A stretch of DNA of 29,077 nucleotides from JBCCMA01 sp039026595 (GTDB lineage Bacteria; Pseudomonadota; Gammaproteobacteria; Steroidobacterales; JBCCMA01): assembly GCA_039026595.1 (NCBI GenBank), contig JBCCMA010000023.1, positions 1 to 29,077 of the forward strand, in the 5' to 3' direction. The translations under genes and the position numbers were made by a program. Within the stretch, counting starts at the first letter, position 1, and each line of letters opens with the position of its first letter. A model generated the notes under the pieces. That model searched no databases, had not been told where the DNA came from, and saw only the letters and a program-made list of their open reading frames with translations. Of this stretch, positions 16,312 to 24,655 are shown piece by piece.

Positions 16312-17669
16312 GCGCCGTTCGCCAGAAAGACCGTGCCGAGTCCGAGGAAGGTCGCGAAGCCGATCACGTCGGTCACGGTCGTCAAAACAACGCTCCCGGC
16401 CAGCGCCGGATCGATGTTCAGGCGCTTGAGCAACAGAGGCACCATCAGACCGGCGAACGCCGCCACGATCATATTCACCACCATGGCCCCGGCGATCACG
16501 GCGCTGATCCGCCAGTCGTCAAACCACAGCCCTGTGATGATCGCAATGAGCGCGGCAAAACCCACGCCGTTAATCGCGCCGACCAGCACTTCGCGACCCG
16601 TAAGCGTGCTGGCGTTGCTGCGTTCGAGCTGGCCGAGTGCAAGACCGCGGATCACAATCGTAAGCGTCTGCATACCGGCCACGCCGCCCATGCTGGCCAC
16701 CACCGGCATCAGAACAGCGAGCGCGACGACCTGCTGAATCGTGGCATCAAAAAAACCGACAACCCAGGCGGCCACAAACGCGGTGGCGAGATTGAAGCCG
16801 AGCCACACCGCGCGCCGTCGCGCGCTGACCATGACCGGCGCGAACATGTCTGTTTCTTCGTCGAGGCCGGCCATGCTCATGAGCGAGTGCTCGGCTTCAT
16901 CACGGATGACGTCCACCACGTCATCAATGGTGATGCGGCCGACGAGCACGCCCTGTTCATCGATGACCGGCGCTGAAACCAAGTCGCGGTCTTCGAAACG
17001 TTTGGCCACCTCGTTGGCGGGCATATCGGCCGGGATGCCCTCTACGGAGGTGTCCATCAGCTCTTCGACTGTCGTGCTCTCGACGTGGGTGAGCAAACGC
17101 GTGACGTAGAGCATGCCGAGGTACTCGCCGTACCGATTCACCACAAAGATGGTATCGGTCTGGTCCGGAATGTTCTTGTGCTGTCGCAGATAACGGAGCA
17201 CCACTTCCACCGTCACGGCCTTGCGCACCGTGATGGTGTCGGTGTTCATCAGGCCGCCGGCCGAGTCCTCGTCGTAGCCGAGCACCGACTCCAGCCGCTG
17301 CCGGTCCTGGATGTCCATCGACAGCAAGATGCGCTGGGTGATGGCCTCCGGCAGGTCGGCCACAAGGTCGGCCAGGTCGTCGACCTCCATGCCGTCCGCT
17401 GCTGCGAGCAGGGCATCGTCTTCCATGGCCTCGATGAGCCGGACGCGCACTTCGTCGTTAACGTGCACGAGCGTTTCACCGCCATCATCCGGGTCGACCA
17501 GTTCCCAGACAATGTTCCGCTCGGCCGGTGGAAGCGATTCGAGCAGGTTGCCAATCTCGGCCGGATGCAGGTTGTGCAGCATGCGCCGAATGGCGACGAC
17601 CGCGCCTTCGTCCAGCGCGGTTCGCAGTCGCTCGAGTGAGCCGACGGGTTCAGTTACTGCTTCGGCCAT
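16308..17669 (-). CDS. mgtE: MgtE-type magnesium transporter
   Basis: Mg2+ channel/transporter of the inner membrane. 453 residues with the full domain order: N-terminal superhelical MgtE_N domain (about 1-125), two CBS domains (about 130-250), a plug helix, and five membrane segments (from about 275). The selectivity-site Asp is present as Asp434 in TTVTD. In known homologues Mg2+ bound between the cytosolic domains closes the pore, giving feedback control at protein level. The frame is open to 17702, but ATG 17669 (MAEAVTEP) fits better, with CAGG upstream. It follows rapZ by 73 bases with no terminator, so read-through from the rpoN operon is possible. DUF2937 overlaps its end. Confidence 0.94.
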   Translation of the reverse strand: MAEAVTEPVGSLERLRTALDEGAVVAIRRMLHNLHPAEIGNLLESLPPAERNIVWELVDPDDGGETLVHVNDEVRVRLIEAMEDDALLAAADGMEVDDLADLVADLPEAITQRILLSMDIQDRQRLESVLGYDEDSAGGLMNTDTITVRKAVTVEVVLRYLRQHKNIPDQTDTIFVVNRYGEYLGMLYVTRLLTHVESTTVEELMDTSVEGIPADMPANEVAKRFEDRDLVSAPVIDEQGVLVGRITIDDVVDVIRDEAEHSLMSMAGLDEETDMFAPVMVSARRRAVWLGFNLATAFVAAWVVGFFDATIQQVVALAVLMPVVASMGGVAGMQTLTIVIRGLALGQLERSNASTLTGREVLVGAINGVGFAALIAIITGLWFDDWRISAVIAGAMVVNMIVAAFAGLMVPLLLKRLNIDPALAGSVVLTTVTDVIGFATFLGLGTVFLANGA

Positions 17670-17742
17670 CACGATGTGCCTGAGGTTGGTGCGCGGACGC
17701 ACGCAAGTGTAGCGAGTCGCTGGGGTTATGTCGCGGCGTGAA

Positions 17743-18603
17743 TTACAGCGCGGTGTGTCGGCACACCACGTTGGTGTGTGTCTCGTTGAAGTGCCGCGAC
17801 AATCGGTCGGCCATGTATACGGAGCGATGCTGTCCGCCCGTGCAGCCGATAGCGATGGTCAGATAACTCCGGTTATTGGCAGCGAAGCGCGGCAGGAGCG
17901 GCGTGAGAAAATTACAGATGCTGTCAAACATGACATGCACGTCATCCTGCTGCTCGAGGTAATCCACCACGGGCCGATCCCGGCCGGTGAGGCGTCGTAG
18001 TCGCTTTTCCCAATAGGGGTTGGGCAGGCAGCGTACGTCGAACACAAAATCCGCGTCGCCCGGCATGCCGTGCTTGAATCCGAAGGATTCGAACTGCAGT
18101 GCCATGGCGCTTGGCCCGGCGCCGGCGCGGTCCACGCGGGCGCGGATCAGTTCGCGCAGTTCGTGCACGCTCGTGCGCGAGGAGTCGATGATGTAGTCCG
18201 CGCTGCGCGCCATCGGTTCGAGCACCAGCTTCTCGGCGCGAATCGCATCTTCAAGGCTTGTACCGGCGTGGCTCATCGGGTGCCGTCGATTGGACTGACG
18301 AAAGCGGTTGAGCACCACATCGGTTTCGGCGTGCAGGTAGAACACCTCCACGTCGATGTCGCTTTGACGAATGGTTCGCACCAGCGCCGGGACCGACTCA
18401 ATATCCGATCTGCGGTTGCGCGCATCAATGCCGATGGCGGTCCGCTCAAAGGCCGGGTCGTCGGTTTGCATCGCATAGCTCACGAACTCCCGCAAAAGTG
18501 CAGCCGGAATATTGTCGATGCAGTAGTACTGCAAGTCCTCAAGCATCTGCAGGGCAACCGACTTGCCGGAGCCCGACAAACCGCTGACAAAAAGCAGGTG
18601 CAT
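17743..18603 (-). CDS. rapZ: RNase adapter protein RapZ
   Basis: Nucleotide-binding regulatory protein. In E. coli it senses glucosamine-6-phosphate and guides RNase E to the small RNA GlmZ, thereby setting GlmS level and amino-sugar supply for the envelope. 286 residues. Walker A GLSGSGKS at 8-15 and the C-terminal RNA-binding and metabolite-binding motif GCTGGQHRS are intact. It is the last of the rpoN-hpf-ptsN-rapZ set. In Enterobacteria npr, and in Pseudomonas ptsO, would follow; here mgtE does. Whether this organism has GlmZ-like RNAs is unknown. Confidence 0.96.
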   Translation of the reverse strand: MHLLFVSGLSGSGKSVALQMLEDLQYYCIDNIPAALLREFVSYAMQTDDPAFERTAIGIDARNRRSDIESVPALVRTIRQSDIDVEVFYLHAETDVVLNRFRQSNRRHPMSHAGTSLEDAIRAEKLVLEPMARSADYIIDSSRTSVHELRELIRARVDRAGAGPSAMALQFESFGFKHGMPGDADFVFDVRCLPNPYWEKRLRRLTGRDRPVVDYLEQQDDVHVMFDSICNFLTPLLPRFAANNRSYLTIAIGCTGGQHRSVYMADRLSRHFNETHTNVVCRHTAL

Positions 18604-18614
18604 GGAACGGGCTC

Positions 18615-18630
18615 GCCGGCGCTAGCCGGC
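18615..18630 (-). repeat. Small hairpin at the ptsN-rapZ junction
   Basis: GCCGGC at 18615-18620 and again at 18625-18630 can pair around a four-base loop that holds part of the ptsN stop codon. No T-run follows, so it is not a terminator. It may affect mRNA stability or rapZ translation. Confidence 0.35.
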
Positions 18631-19104
18631 GGTTGCCTCTTGCAAAGGTGGGGTGCTGTCGCCGGCCAGTGCCTCAAATAACTGTTCTGGCGTACTGGCC
18701 GCCATCAACGCACGGCGATGATCGCCACGCGACAGGAAATCGCAGGCCAGCTTCAAGTCGTCGTTGTCGACCCCCTGTGATTGCGAGGGGACAACCAGTG
18801 CAAGAATCAGCGACACCGGGTTGGGGTCGTCGTCATCAAACACAATGGGCTCTGCGAACGTGATGATGCAGCCGCGGCTGGCATCGATATCTTCAAGCGC
18901 GGCGTGGGGTAGTGCGACACCTCGGCCGAGGGTCGTGCACCCCAACCGCTCGCGCGCGAACAGGGCATCAAAAAGACGGTTGGCCGAGACGTCGTCGAGG
19001 CCCTCTGCAAGACAGCCGGCGGCGACTTCGATCGCGTGCTTTTTGCTGCGGACGGGAACGGCCAGACGCAGCCGGTCGACGCTGACCAGCGATTGTAGAT
19101 TCAT
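18622..19104 (-). CDS. ptsN: Nitrogen-PTS EIIA component
   Basis: EIIA-Ntr, the terminal phosphoryl acceptor of the regulatory nitrogen phosphotransferase system. It does not transport sugar; in relatives it controls potassium uptake, phosphate sensing and sigma-54-related functions. 160 residues with the EIIA (fructose/mannitol-type) fold and the phosphorylated His67 in VALPHA. The upstream open frame to 19296 lies over hpf and is not family-like; ATG 19104 (MNLQSLVS) fits. It lies between hpf and rapZ. Its phosphodonor HPr-type protein (npr/ptsO) is not encoded in this window. Confidence 0.94.
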   Translation of the reverse strand: MNLQSLVSVDRLRLAVPVRSKKHAIEVAAGCLAEGLDDVSANRLFDALFARERLGCTTLGRGVALPHAALEDIDASRGCIITFAEPIVFDDDDPNPVSLILALVVPSQSQGVDNDDLKLACDFLSRGDHRRALMAASTPEQLFEALAGDSTPPLQEATAG

Positions 19105-19132
19105 GATGTGGTGTGAGGTGTTTCCGGGTGAG

Positions 19133-19459
19133 CTAAAGACCCATGCGCGTCGCCTTGGATACGTCGCGGGCGTGATGGTCGGTGATTTTTTCCTTGAACT
19201 TCTTGATCTGGCGATCAAGCTTGTCAGCCAACAGATCGATTGCGGCGTACATGTCGTTTTCAACCGACTCCGCATACAGCGTCTCACCCGGAACATTAAC
19301 CGTCGCTTCCGCTTTGTGCTCCAGCTTCTCGACGGTGAGGATCACGTTCATATCGGTGACGTGATCGAAGTGTCGCTCTACCTTGGCCAATTTGGACGCA
19401 ACACGGTTGCGGAGGGCGTCGGTGATTTCGATGTGATGTCCGGTGAGGTTTAACTGCAT
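19133..19459 (-). CDS. hpf: Ribosome hibernation promoting factor (short form)
   Basis: Binds the 30S decoding region and promotes inactive 70S/100S ribosomes in stationary phase. 108 residues, the short-form size (E. coli HPF 95); there is no C-terminal dimerisation domain of the long type. The typical N-terminal pattern MQLNLTGHHIEITDALR, the VEKLEHKAEATV segment and the YAAIDLLADKLDRQIKKFK helix are clear. AAGGAG (19467-19472, minus strand) lies inside the end of rpoN, and only two bases separate the two genes, so it is translated along with rpoN. Confidence 0.95.
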   Translation of the reverse strand: MQLNLTGHHIEITDALRNRVASKLAKVERHFDHVTDMNVILTVEKLEHKAEATVNVPGETLYAESVENDMYAAIDLLADKLDRQIKKFKEKITDHHARDVSKATRMGL

Positions 19460-19461
19460 GC

Positions 19462-20982
19462 TCAGGCTCCTTGTCCCACTTGCTGAATTCGCGCCAGCTT
19501 TTTGCGCTCGCTCGATGAGGGGATCGACATAGCCTCGCGGTATTTGGCGACGGTGCGCCGTGCCACGTTGATGCCCGCTTCCGACAGCGTCTGAGCGATC
19601 TTGTTATCGCTCAGTGCTTTCGCCGAGTTTTCGTTCGCAATCAACTTGCGAATTTTCGCCCGGATCGCCACCGAGGATAACTCACCGCCGTCGTCTGTGC
19701 CGATATGCGACGAGAAAAAGTACCGGAACTCTATGATTCCCCGTGGCGTATGCATGTATTTGTTGGTAGTTACGCGCGAAATCGTCGATTCGTGCATTTC
19801 CACCTCCTCCGCAATGTCGCGGAGCACCATTGGGCTCATACCCTCGTCGCCGCGATCGAGGAAGTCTCTTTGGCGCTGCACAATGGCGCGCGCAACCTTC
19901 ATGAGTGTTTCGTTGCGGATCTCGAGACTGCGCACAAGCCAGCGCGCTTCCTGCAACTGCGAACGCAGTGTGCTGTGCTCGGAACCGCGCGCAATCTGCT
20001 TGGCGTAGGCCTGATTCACGCGGATGCTCGTCGTCATACCCACGTTCAGGTCAACCATCCACTCGCCGTCCACTTTGCGTACATAGACGTCCGGGACAAC
20101 GTATTCGGGCGGTTGTGTGTTTAATCCGGCGCCGGGACGCGGCTGCAGCGTATGAACCAGCGCAATGGCGCGTTCCACATCAGCTTCCGTGACGTTCAGG
20201 CGTCGGCGTAGCGCGGCATGCTGGTGCTCGGCGAGCAACTCAAGGTGGTCATTGACGATTCGGATCGCGAGATCGCGAGCGCCGTCGTCGTCGTCCAGTT
20301 GCTGCAGCTGCAATGTCAGGCATTCCGCAAGGGAGCGGGCCGCCACGCCCACCGGCTCGAGACGCTGCACTTTGTGCAACACCGCTTCCACTTCTTCAAT
20401 GGACACATCGCCGGCGCTTAGAAGCGTGTTGTGAATGGTCTCGACGTCCTCGGTGAGGTAGCCGTCGTCATTGACCGCATCGACGATCGCCCGGCCGATC
20501 ACAACCTCACGCGGCGAGAAATTCTCAAACTCGAGTTGCCACAAAAGATGGTCGGCGAGGGTCTCGCCCGACAGGTCGGCGTAATCCTGATTGACGGGTG
20601 CGTCGCCACCGCTGCCACGGCTTTCCGCGGCTGTGACGCCCCGATCCCAGCTTTCGTCGGGCGCGTCCCGCTCAGCGGATTCGCGTTCCGGGTCGGTGGT
20701 GGCCTCGCTCCGCTCGTACGCTTCGGCGGGATCAGCCTCGGAGCTTGCCTCTTGCTCGTTCGATGCCTTCGGATCGGCCGGGGTGTTATCGAGCGCGCTG
20801 TCGGCGGCATTATCGCGCGACACATCGTCTTCGATGGACTCGAGCATCACGTTGGACTCGAGCGCTTCCTGAATTTGCGACTGAAGCTCGGCCACAGGCA
20901 GCTGCAGCAGGCGTATGGCCTGCTGGAGTTGCGGTGTCATCGTCAGCGATGTGCCGATGCGCAGCTGTAGGGACGGCTTCAT
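19462..20982 (-). CDS. rpoN: RNA polymerase sigma-54 factor
   Basis: Alternative sigma factor that recognises -24/-12 promoters and needs AAA+ activators. 506 residues. Region I (MKPSLQLRIGTSLTMTPQLQQAIRL-like start, Gln/Leu-rich) binds activators; a long acidic, Ala/Glu/Asp-rich region II covers about 52-125; then the core-binding domain, the helix-turn-helix, and the RpoN box ARRTVAKYRE at 474-483. It is slightly longer than E. coli RpoN (477), mostly through region II. The 126-base space after lptB may hold its own promoter, but I see none that is convincing. Confidence 0.97.
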   Translation of the reverse strand: MKPSLQLRIGTSLTMTPQLQQAIRLLQLPVAELQSQIQEALESNVMLESIEDDVSRDNAADSALDNTPADPKASNEQEASSEADPAEAYERSEATTDPERESAERDAPDESWDRGVTAAESRGSGGDAPVNQDYADLSGETLADHLLWQLEFENFSPREVVIGRAIVDAVNDDGYLTEDVETIHNTLLSAGDVSIEEVEAVLHKVQRLEPVGVAARSLAECLTLQLQQLDDDDGARDLAIRIVNDHLELLAEHQHAALRRRLNVTEADVERAIALVHTLQPRPGAGLNTQPPEYVVPDVYVRKVDGEWMVDLNVGMTTSIRVNQAYAKQIARGSEHSTLRSQLQEARWLVRSLEIRNETLMKVARAIVQRQRDFLDRGDEGMSPMVLRDIAEEVEMHESTISRVTTNKYMHTPRGIIEFRYFFSSHIGTDDGGELSSVAIRAKIRKLIANENSAKALSDNKIAQTLSEAGINVARRTVAKYREAMSIPSSSERKKLARIQQVGQGA

Positions 20983-21014
20983 GGGTAGAGCAAAAAATGC
21001 AACCTAGATAACTA

Positions 21015-21027
21015 CTTACAGGGTAAG
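21015..21027 (-). repeat. Short inverted repeat in the rpoN leader
   Basis: CTTAC at 21015-21019 and GTAAG at 21023-21027 around three bases. It sits 33 bases upstream of the rpoN ATG in a 126-base gap. A T-run (CATTTTTTGC) lies nearer the start but is too far from this stem to make a terminator. Confidence 0.25.
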
Positions 21028-21108
21028 GCCGGGTGGGTCAGGGCGGCAATGACGCAGGTCTCAGTTAGGTGCTCCCAGCCCCGCCGGAACACGAATTTTA
21101 CACGGTGG

Positions 21109-21834
21109 TTATAGTTGAAAATCCTCACCCAAGTAAATGTCCCGGACCTGCTGATTTTCAAGGATTGTGGCCGGCGCGCCCTCGGCGATGACCTTGCCGT
21201 TACCAAGAATATAGGCTCGACCACAAATGCCGAGTGTCTCGCGGACCTGATGGTCGGTGATCAGCACGCCGATGCCGCGCTCCGTGAGCTGGCGGATGAT
21301 CCTCTGGATGTCCATGACGGAGATCGGGTCGACGCCTGCAAACGGTTCATCGAGCAGCACGAAAGAGGGCTCAGCGGCCAGTGCGCGCGCGATCTCGACG
21401 CGACGGCGCTCTCCGCCGGACAGGCTGATGCCCAGTGATTCGCGGATATGTCCGATGTTGAACTCATCGATGAGCTCCTCGAGCAGCCGTTCACGCCCCG
21501 CCCGATCAAGGTCGTCCCGCGTCTCCAGAATGGCGTTCAGATTTTGCACGACGGTGAGCTTGCGAAAAACGGACGCGTCCTGCGGGAGGTAGCCGAGCCC
21601 CAGGCGCGCCCGACGGTGCATCGGGAGCGGGGTGATGTCGTTGTCGTCGATAAAGACGCGCCCGCCGTCGGCTCTTACGAGACCAACGATCATGTAGAAC
21701 GCGGTGGTTTTGCCGGCGCCGTTCGGACCCAGCAGGCCCACCACCTCGCCGTCGCGGACCGACAGCGACATGTCACTGACGATCACGCGCTTTTTGTAGG
21801 CCTTGCGCAGGCTCTCGGCGCGCAGTTCGCTCAA
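21109..21834 (-). CDS. lptB: LPS export ABC transporter ATP-binding protein
   Basis: Cytosolic ATPase of the LptB2FGC machine that drives lipopolysaccharide from the inner membrane to the LptA bridge. 241 residues, as in E. coli. Walker A GPNGAGKT, Q-loop LGYLPQDASVFRKL, ABC signature LSGGERRR, Walker B FVLLDEPFAGVD and the H-loop LITDHQV are all intact. Its ATG overlaps the lptA stop (ATGA). The membrane partners LptF and LptG are not here, as is usual. Confidence 0.97.
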   Translation of the reverse strand: MSELRAESLRKAYKKRVIVSDMSLSVRDGEVVGLLGPNGAGKTTAFYMIVGLVRADGGRVFIDDNDITPLPMHRRARLGLGYLPQDASVFRKLTVVQNLNAILETRDDLDRAGRERLLEELIDEFNIGHIRESLGISLSGGERRRVEIARALAAEPSFVLLDEPFAGVDPISVMDIQRIIRQLTERGIGVLITDHQVRETLGICGRAYILGNGKVIAEGAPATILENQQVRDIYLGEDFQL

Positions 21835-22619
21835 GGCGCGCCGCCTTCGTCGCTGGGTGGTGGTGTTTCCGTACTCGGCGCCGGCGGCGTGATCATGATC
21901 GTAACGCGCTCGTCGCTGCCGCTCTCGCTCGCCGCCGTGACGCTGCGCGCGAGGTAGTTGTAGGTGATCTGATCGCCGCGGATCTCGCGCGAGCCTTCCT
22001 TGATGGAGGCGTCGCGACGCAGGTCGATGGTGCCATTGCGCTGGTCAATAACGATGCGCCGTGCCTGCGCCATCGTTTCCAGATCGTCGGCGTTCTGGCG
22101 ATAGGTCACAGGCGCGCCGTTAAACCGGGCTCGCGCCAGCGTTCGGTTGCGAAACTCAAGGCGTGCCTCGCGACTGCTCAAGGCCATCGAGCCATTCAGC
22201 TCCTGGGTAAATCGTACAGGCGGTCCGGACAGGTCGGCCGACACCAGTTGTTGGTCCTCAAAGGCGAGCACCGCGCGTCCGGCGGTGACCGTGGAGCCGG
22301 CCGACGCGAAGCGAACATTGCCTTCGAACGTCCACTGACTGGACCGAAAATCGAGCCCGGACGCATTGGCAAGGTCGGCACTGATCGACAGGTCGCCCTG
22401 CGTTACCCGAATACCGCGAAACGCAAGCGCACCGTCACGGCCGCTGGCCTCCGTGGATTCCGCGTTCAGCGTGATGGTGAGGGTGTCCGGATCGTCCGTC
22501 CCGGCGTTTTGTGCAAGGGCGGAACCCGCGTACAGCACCCCGTATGCAGCCAACGCGAGGGCGCACACGGCCCCGCGCGTCGGGCGGTGGAGACCGGTTG
22601 GCATTGAGTGCATGCGCAT
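21831..22619 (-). CDS. lptA: LPS transport periplasmic protein LptA
   Basis: Periplasmic beta-jellyroll protein that forms the bridge carrying LPS from LptC to the outer-membrane LptD. 262 residues from ATG 22619, longer than E. coli LptA (185). A signal peptide is clear: basic MHSMPTGLHRPTRG, hydrophobic ALALAAYGVLYAG, then cleavage near ALA-QN. The body shows the LptA/OstA pattern (RGIRVTQGDLSISAD, WTFEGNVRFAS). The C-terminus is extended and Pro/Glu-rich. Starts at 22613 and 22604 are also possible, as no Shine-Dalgarno distinguishes them. It follows lptC by 10 bases. Confidence 0.9.
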   Translation of the reverse strand: MRMHSMPTGLHRPTRGAVCALALAAYGVLYAGSALAQNAGTDDPDTLTITLNAESTEASGRDGALAFRGIRVTQGDLSISADLANASGLDFRSSQWTFEGNVRFASAGSTVTAGRAVLAFEDQQLVSADLSGPPVRFTQELNGSMALSSREARLEFRNRTLARARFNGAPVTYRQNADDLETMAQARRIVIDQRNGTIDLRRDASIKEGSREIRGDQITYNYLARSVTAASESGSDERVTIMITPPAPSTETPPPSDEGGAP

Positions 22620-22629
22620 GGAGGGGAGT

Positions 22630-23190
22630 TTAGCGCGGTGGCGGCTTGAATACGCCCCTGACATTACCGCGCAACTGAAGCGTCTCGTCCGCCAGATTCA
22701 CGTCCAGACCCAGCGCTTCGAGCCTACCGCTCTGAAATTCGACGGTGACCGGGTCCGAGGTGGAGGCCGTTTGACCGTTGATGTCCACCACCATGCGCTC
22801 ACTGAAAAAGCGCGTTGCACCGTGTGCGGCGACATTGAGCAGTTTGGCGCGCACGCCACCCTCAAGGTGAATGCGGTCATTGCTGGCCGGCATGCGCCCG
22901 CTCCGCGCCTCCAGCCGCCACTGGTTATTCTCGTTGCCGTAGTCGAGCTGCAGGTCCGACAGTTCGATGGAGCGGGTCGACGGCCGTTCGTCGATGCGTT
23001 CGGCCTTGAGCTCGTAGGTCAGAAGGCCGTTCTGATCGGTCGATCGGAGCCGGGCACCCTTCAGGTAATAGCCCTCCGGTAGCGACTCGGTCGGTGTTGG
23101 TGCCACCGGCCCGTCGCGCTGGGCGAGCGTAAATGTGAATGCCGCGAGTGCGGTCAGAATCACAAGGCTGATCAGCGTGCGCGCGGTCAT
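22630..23190 (-). CDS. lptC: LPS export protein LptC
   Basis: Inner-membrane bitopic protein that accepts LPS from LptB2FG and hands it to LptA. 186 residues (E. coli 191). A single N-terminal membrane helix (LISLVILTALAAFTFTLA) is followed by a periplasmic jellyroll with the family pattern YYLKGARLRSTDQNGLLTY-like start and WRLEARSGRMP. The ATG at 23190 overlaps the kdsC stop (ATGA), which fixes the start; the open frame to 23247 lies within kdsC. Confidence 0.92.
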   Translation of the reverse strand: MTARTLISLVILTALAAFTFTLAQRDGPVAPTPTESLPEGYYLKGARLRSTDQNGLLTYELKAERIDERPSTRSIELSDLQLDYGNENNQWRLEARSGRMPASNDRIHLEGGVRAKLLNVAAHGATRFFSERMVVDINGQTASTSDPVTVEFQSGRLEALGLDVNLADETLQLRGNVRGVFKPPPR

Positions 23191-23687
23191 TGTGACGGCG
23201 GCTCGAACAACGGGAAGTCGGGTGCGCCGTACAGAATGGCGTCGCACACTTCACGTACGGCGCCCTCACCGCCGTTGTGACGGGTGATCACGTCGACGCG
23301 CGCGCGGACGGTGGGATGCGCGTTGGCAACCGCAATACTCAAGCCGGCGCATGCCATCATCTCCAGATCCGGCAAGTCATCGCCGATCACGGCCGTCTGC
23401 TCGGGCGTGATACCCAGTTTCGATTGCAGCGACGTCAGTGTGTCGCGTTTTGCCTTGCACGCCAAGAACACATGCTCAATCTCGAGTTCCCGGAATCGAA
23501 TAGCCGCGCCGTCGGATGGCCGACCGCTGATGATGGCGACCTGAATGCCCGCGTGCATCAGTTTGCGCAGACCGTATCCGTCCTGAACATGAAAGCTCTT
23601 TGCCACTTCGCCGGACGGTCCGTAGTAGAGCTTGCCGTCGGTAAGCACGCCGTCCACATCGAGCACGAGTAAGCGGATGTCGTTCAC
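23187..23687 (-). CDS. kdsC: 3-deoxy-D-manno-octulosonate-8-phosphate phosphatase
   Basis: HAD-superfamily phosphatase that removes phosphate from KDO-8-P to give KDO, needed for the LPS inner core. 166 residues, with no cap domain, as in the tetrameric KdsC family. Motif I is DVDGVLTDG with nucleophile Asp10 and Asp12; the SGR motif (IISGRPS) and motif IV GDDLPDLEMM are intact. Both ends overlap neighbours by ATGA (kdsD before, lptC after). Confidence 0.96.
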   Translation of the reverse strand: MNDIRLLVLDVDGVLTDGKLYYGPSGEVAKSFHVQDGYGLRKLMHAGIQVAIISGRPSDGAAIRFRELEIEHVFLACKAKRDTLTSLQSKLGITPEQTAVIGDDLPDLEMMACAGLSIAVANAHPTVRARVDVITRHNGGEGAVREVCDAILYGAPDFPLFEPPSQ

Positions 23688-24655
23688 ATGACCCCCGCGC
23701 GCAGCAGGTCGTGGACGTTCAGCGCGCCGACGAGCAAGCGCTCCTCGTCCACAACCGGCAGCGATGTGATCTTGTGTGCCTCGATCACGTCCACGGCTTG
23801 TGTGGCAAGGCGTTCTTCGCTGATCGTCCTGCAGCCACGCACCATCAGTTGATCGACGGTGGTGTCATGCACGTCGAGTCGGCGGTCGAGGGAGCGACGA
23901 AGGTCGCCGTCGGTGAACACACCTTCGAGTTGATGCTGGTCGTTTACGACCGCCGTGAAACCCATACCCTTCTCAGACATCTCAACGAGAGCGACCGCCA
24001 GCGTGGTGCCGAGGGGCACGCTGGGCACGTCGGCGTCGCGGCGCATAATGTCGCTGACACGCAGCGTCAACCGCCGTCCGAGCCGACCACCCGGATGGGA
24101 GCGTGCGAAGTCCTCCTCGGTGAATCCACGTTGTTCCAAAAGCACGACGGCAAGCGCATCGCCCAGCGCAAGCGTGGCCGTGGTGCTGGCGGTCGGCGCG
24201 AGATTCATGGGGCAGGCCTCCTCGGGCACGGCGACATCGAGGTGGACCGTTGCCGCACGTGCCAGGGTTGAGGCGGCGCTTCCGGTCATCGCGATCAGAG
24301 GCACGTCCAGTCGCCGGATTGTCGGCAGCAGGACAGACAGTTCAGCGGTCTCGCCGGAGTTCGACAACGCGAGCACCACATCGTGCCGTGTGATCATGCC
24401 CAGGTCGCCGTGGCTGGCCTCGCCCGGGTGCACGAAAAATGCGGGTGTCCCGGTGCTGGCCAACGTCGCCGCCAGCTTGCCCGCGATATGCCCGGATTTG
24501 CCCATGCCGGTGACGACGATGCGACCCTGACAGGCCAGACAAAGTCGACAGGCCGAGACGAAAGCGTCGCCGAGACGTGGCACCAGATCGCGAATAGCCG
24601 CGGATTCAATGTCGAGCACGCGTTGCGCGCTGGCCACCATTGAGGCGTCGCTCAT
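23684..24655 (-). CDS. kdsD: Arabinose-5-phosphate isomerase
   Basis: Converts ribulose-5-phosphate to arabinose-5-phosphate, the first step of KDO synthesis. 323 residues: an N-terminal SIS domain (about 30-180) with GMGKSGHIAGK and LSNSGET sugar-phosphate loops, then two CBS domains (about 205-323) that are regulatory in homologues. Length matches E. coli KdsD (328). The ATG overlaps the yrbG stop and its own stop overlaps kdsC, so the three are translated together. Confidence 0.95.
   Translation of the reverse strand: MSDASMVASAQRVLDIESAAIRDLVPRLGDAFVSACRLCLACQGRIVVTGMGKSGHIAGKLAATLASTGTPAFFVHPGEASHGDLGMITRHDVVLALSNSGETAELSVLLPTIRRLDVPLIAMTGSAASTLARAATVHLDVAVPEEACPMNLAPTASTTATLALGDALAVVLLEQRGFTEEDFARSHPGGRLGRRLTLRVSDIMRRDADVPSVPLGTTLAVALVEMSEKGMGFTAVVNDQHQLEGVFTDGDLRRSLDRRLDVHDTTVDQLMVRGCRTISEERLATQAVDVIEAHKITSLPVVDEERLLVGALNVHDLLRAGVM

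Noticed and set aside
16230..16976. Plus-strand open frame of 248 codons antisense to mgtE
   Set aside because: Shadow frame; very rich in His, Asp and Arg, typical of reading membrane-protein codons backwards.
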